From: Deltaproteobacteria bacterium
GTDB taxonomy: Bacteria; Desulfobacterota; Desulfobulbia; Desulfobulbales; Desulfobulbaceae
DNA length: 16,732 nucleotides
Reading direction: 5' to 3'
Assembly: GCA_024277485.1 (NCBI GenBank)
Contig: JAJRVA010000113.1
Coordinates: 1-16,732 of the forward strand
The notes beneath the pieces are model-generated. The model ran no database searches. It saw nothing but the letters and a program-made list of their open reading frames with translations, and was not told where the DNA came from. A program made the position numbers and the translations under genes. Positions 14,939 through 16,732 of this stretch are shown here, one piece after another. How positions within the stretch are numbered: the first letter of the stretch is position 1; every line of letters starts with the position of its first letter.

Positions 14939-15253
14939 ATGAAAAGAGTCGTTGTGGATCTTTTGTTGTCCGATTTCAGGCAATGAGTGGCCTGTGTCTA
15001 CATGGCAAAATCGGTAAAGGATTTACCGGATGACATACAGGAGCTGATCGAGATACGAGAGTGGGACATGCGCACTGTTGAGGGAAACAAACGGTTCCTT
15101 GAACTCAAGGCAAAATCACTGCCCTCCATAGCCCTTGAAGGAAGACTGACCTTTGAGTCCCTGATCCCGGAGCAGGAAAAACTGATTGCGGAAATCACCA
15201 GGCAGTGGCAGAAAAAAAACCAGCGTGCCAGCCCGATCCAGCGAAATAGCTGA
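14939..15253 (+). CDS. Small thioredoxin-like selenoprotein with UxxC motif (Sec16 encoded by TGA 14984-14986)
   Basis: ATG at 14939 opens M-K-R-V-V-V-D-L-L-L-S-D-F-R-Q, then TGA, then V-A-C-V-Y-M and a long open frame to 15253. A normal gene caller would start at the GTG at 14987 and lose the active site. Aligned with the protein at 5684, Q-C-A-A-C-G-Y-M corresponds to Q-U-V-A-C-V-Y-M. The rest also matches: LPDDIQELIEIREW against LPEEVQGMIEYSEW, LPSIALEG against LPTICIEG, and FESLIPEQ against FESIIPQY. The protein is thus 104 residues with redox pair Sec16/Cys19. A perfect 7-bp SECIS-like hairpin follows at 15012-15028. The ribosome binding site is weak, suggesting coupling to the gene before. 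The role is presumably fast redox exchange with the Hdr/Met enzymes or the UroD-fold selenoprotein; that is inference. Confidence 0.87.
15012..15028 (+). promoter_or_regulatory. SECIS-like stem-loop after the TGA of the thioredoxin-like gene
   Basis: A perfect stem CGGTAAA / TTTACCG encloses the loop GGA, starting 25 nt after the TGA at 14984-14986. Stem length and GG-containing triloop match the hairpin after the UroD-fold gene (loop GGC). The spacing is at the longer side for bacterial SECIS elements. Confidence 0.65.
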
Positions 15254-15260
15254 AAAACGA

Positions 15261-15289
15261 TTGACACGCTGGCATATTTTCCGTAAAAT
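15261..15289 (+). promoter_or_regulatory. Sigma-70 promoter immediately before the DUF4143 ATPase gene
   Basis: TTGACA (15261-15266), a 17-bp spacer and TAAAAT (15284-15289) make an almost perfect promoter. Transcription would begin near 15296-15297, one or two bases before the ATG at 15298, giving a leaderless or nearly leaderless mRNA. No Shine-Dalgarno sequence is present. Confidence 0.78.
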
Positions 15290-15297
15290 TGCCGACT

Positions 15298-16452
15298 ATG
15301 TTTGCACGTGAGCTGAAAAAAATAGAATCATCGGCTTTTTTACTCGGCCCGAGAGGAACCGGCAAATCCACTTGGATTCGGGAGAACTATAAAGAGTGTG
15401 CTGTAGTTTACGATCTTTTGAATACATCCGAGCTGATCCGTCTCAGCCGCGATCCTTCTCTGCTCTACCGGGAAACCGCCCATTTGCCGCCCGGATCATG
15501 GGTTGTTATTGATGAAATTCAAAAAATTCCAACCCTGCTCAACGAGGTGCACCGGCTCATTGAAGAGAAAAAAACCAGATTCATTTTATCCGGATCCAGC
15601 GCTCGAAAACTCAGAGAATCCGGGGTCAACCTGCTGGCCGGCAGGGCTTTGACGTACAACCTTTTCCCGCTGGTGTCCAGGGAAGTTAACTTTGAGTTAG
15701 ACCTGGAGCAACGGATCCCCTTCGGCATGTTGCCGGGTTCTTTTTTATCCGCAAAGCCCGGAAAATATCTGCAGGCCTATGCGGAAACCTATCTGAAAGA
15801 AGAGATCAGGGAGGAGGCCCTTACCAGAAATTTTGGAAATTTTGCCCGCTTTCTTGAGATTGCAGCTCGTCAAAACGGGCAGCTCACCAATACCGCTGCA
15901 ATAGCTCGCGATGCAGAGATAGCAAGGCAGACGGTTCAGGGATATTTTGAAATTTTAATTGATACCCTGATCGGTTTTTGGCTTCACCCCTGGAAATTGA
16001 AAAGAACGACCAAACAGGTCAGTCATCCCAAGTTTTACTTTTTTGATGCCGGCGTGGTCAGGGCGCTGTCCGGTCGTCTGCCGTATCCCGCAACACCCGA
16101 GGAAGCAGGCCCTCTGTTCGAATGTTTTATCTTAAATGAGATGCGCGCTTTTCTCCATTATACGGAGCTGGACTATCCTCTGTATTTCTGGAGAAGCCAA
16201 AGCGGTGTTGAAGTGGACGTCCTGCTGGAAACGACAAAGGGGTATATTGCCGTCGAACTGAAGAACGGGACCAGGTGGGACAAGAGGTTCAACCGGGGCA
16301 TGCATCGCCTGGCCGGGGAACTGGGAGATAAAATGGTTTCCTGTTTCGGAGTGTATATGGGCGAAAGACAACTCACCCTCGACAATGTCACGGTCTTTCC
16401 GGCACTTGATTTTTTACGACGCTTGTGGAGCGGAGAAATTATCGAAATATAA
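15298..16452 (+). CDS. AAA-superfamily ATPase with DUF4143 domain
   Basis: This 384-residue protein is of the common ATP-binding/DUF4143 family, which has no firmly established function. Walker A is G17-P-R-G-T-G-K-S-T25, Walker B is WVVIDEIQ (68-75), and the next strand ends in FILSGSSARKL (95-105). The C-terminal part holds the DUF4143 region, with YFFDAGVVRAL and FECFILNEM followed by a nuclease-like EVDVLLE...AVELKNG core resembling a restriction-endonuclease fold (E/D-x-E-x-K type; inference). Codon use and base composition are more A/T-rich than in the C1 genes. It has its own promoter and is functionally unrelated to its neighbours; such genes spread horizontally. ATG 15298 is preferred over the in-frame TTG at 15289, which lies in the -10 element. 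Confidence 0.88.
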   Translation: MFARELKKIESSAFLLGPRGTGKSTWIRENYKECAVVYDLLNTSELIRLSRDPSLLYRETAHLPPGSWVVIDEIQKIPTLLNEVHRLIEEKKTRFILSGSSARKLRESGVNLLAGRALTYNLFPLVSREVNFELDLEQRIPFGMLPGSFLSAKPGKYLQAYAETYLKEEIREEALTRNFGNFARFLEIAARQNGQLTNTAAIARDAEIARQTVQGYFEILIDTLIGFWLHPWKLKRTTKQVSHPKFYFFDAGVVRALSGRLPYPATPEEAGPLFECFILNEMRAFLHYTELDYPLYFWRSQSGVEVDVLLETTKGYIAVELKNGTRWDKRFNRGMHRLAGELGDKMVSCFGVYMGERQLTLDNVTVFPALDFLRRLWSGEIIEI

Positions 16453-16564
16453 AATTACCGGTTCCGTTACTCACATTTTTCCCTGCTTCCAGAGACTAAA
16501 CGTCGTGACATCCTGATTGCTCAATTTGAACAAGTTATTGAAACACGGGGATGGTCGTCGGGAT

Positions 16565-16600
16565 GGGGTCGGGATGGTGTCAGGGGTCGGGATGGTGTCA
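16565..16600 (+). repeat. Exact tandem duplication of an 18-bp G-rich unit
   Basis: The unit GGGGTCGGGATGGTGTCA occurs at 16565-16582 and again, unchanged, at 16583-16600. Two further GGGATGG copies lie just upstream (16548-16554 and 16560-16566). G-rich GGGGTC-type motifs like this often flank REP-associated transposase genes; that link is only suggestive here. Confidence 0.75.
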
Positions 16601-16681
16601 AATCTTTACGGGCTGTTGCCCAAACAAATAACATACGTTGGCAAAAACATCAATTTTACGACATAAATTACTGGTAACATA

Positions 16682-16732
16682 TTGAAATTATTTGTAATTT
16701 ATGTTAAATTGCCTCATCAAAACAACAGGAGA
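16682..16732 (+). promoter_or_regulatory. Promoter and ribosome binding site of the next gene
   Basis: TTGAAA (16682-16687), a 17-bp spacer and TAAATT (16705-16710) form a plausible sigma-70 promoter in an AT-rich stretch. AGGAGA at the very end (16727-16732) would be the ribosome binding site of a gene starting just outside the window. Confidence 0.5.

Larger units (their letters stand above)
16453..16732 (+). other. Intergenic tail with repeats and the start signals of a gene beyond the window
   Basis: The stretch is AT-rich except for the G-rich repeat block at 16548-16600. An open frame without a start codon runs through it (including R-D-I-L-I-A-Q-F-E-Q-V-I and ending at TAA 16676-16678); it may be a gene fragment or chance. 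I see no other gene in it. Confidence 0.45.

Noticed and set aside
16565..16600. CRISPR array
   Set aside because: The two 18-bp copies are directly adjacent with no spacer, and no cas genes are present.

Overview
The window reads as a one-carbon (C1) metabolism region of an anaerobic bacterium, most likely a sulfate-reducing or acetogenic member of the Desulfobacterota. This placement is inferred from gene content and not from a marker gene. Nearly all genes lie on the + strand. The central observation is that three genes continue through an in-frame TGA at a position where relatives carry a functional cysteine. In each case a compact stem-loop follows the TGA. I read these as three selenoprotein genes: a UroD-fold methyltransferase-like protein (TGA 5559-5561), an MvhD-type electron-transfer subunit (TGA 12651-12653) and a small thioredoxin-like protein (TGA 14984-14986). 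A routine gene caller would truncate or split all three.

Layout. Positions 1-5660 hold a corrinoid methyl-transfer cluster: the 3' part of an MtaA/MtbA-like (UroD-fold) methyltransferase, a cobalamin-binding corrinoid protein, a RACo-like reductive activator, a small cysteine-rich protein, a DUF2284 metal-binding protein, and the UroD-fold selenoprotein. Positions 5684-7211 hold a CxxC thioredoxin-like protein, a strong intrinsic terminator and a CobW/COG0523-type GTPase. Positions 7204-7598 hold a decayed mazEF toxin-antitoxin locus on the - strand whose promoter still looks intact. Positions 7850-14564 hold hdrC-hdrB-hdrA-mvhD-metV-metF, the gene set of the MetFV-HdrABC-MvhD methylene-tetrahydrofolate reductase complex described in Moorella. 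Two more small thioredoxin-like genes follow at 14593-15253, the second with Sec in a UxxC motif. Positions 15298-16452 encode an unrelated DUF4143 AAA ATPase with its own promoter. The last 280 bases are intergenic, with a tandem 18-bp repeat and a promoter/RBS for a gene beyond the window.

How the genes may work together (inference): a methyl group from an unidentified methylated substrate is moved onto the corrinoid protein. RACo keeps the cobalt in the active reduced state. A UroD-fold protein passes the methyl group on, possibly to tetrahydrofolate. MetVF with HdrABC and MvhD interconverts methyl- and methylene-tetrahydrofolate while exchanging electrons. The small thioredoxin-like proteins flank both halves and probably serve as dedicated redox partners. 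No MttB- or MtrH-type substrate methyltransferase is visible, so the substrate is unknown. The genome must also encode SelA, SelB, SelC and SelD for the Sec reading to hold; none of these is in the window.
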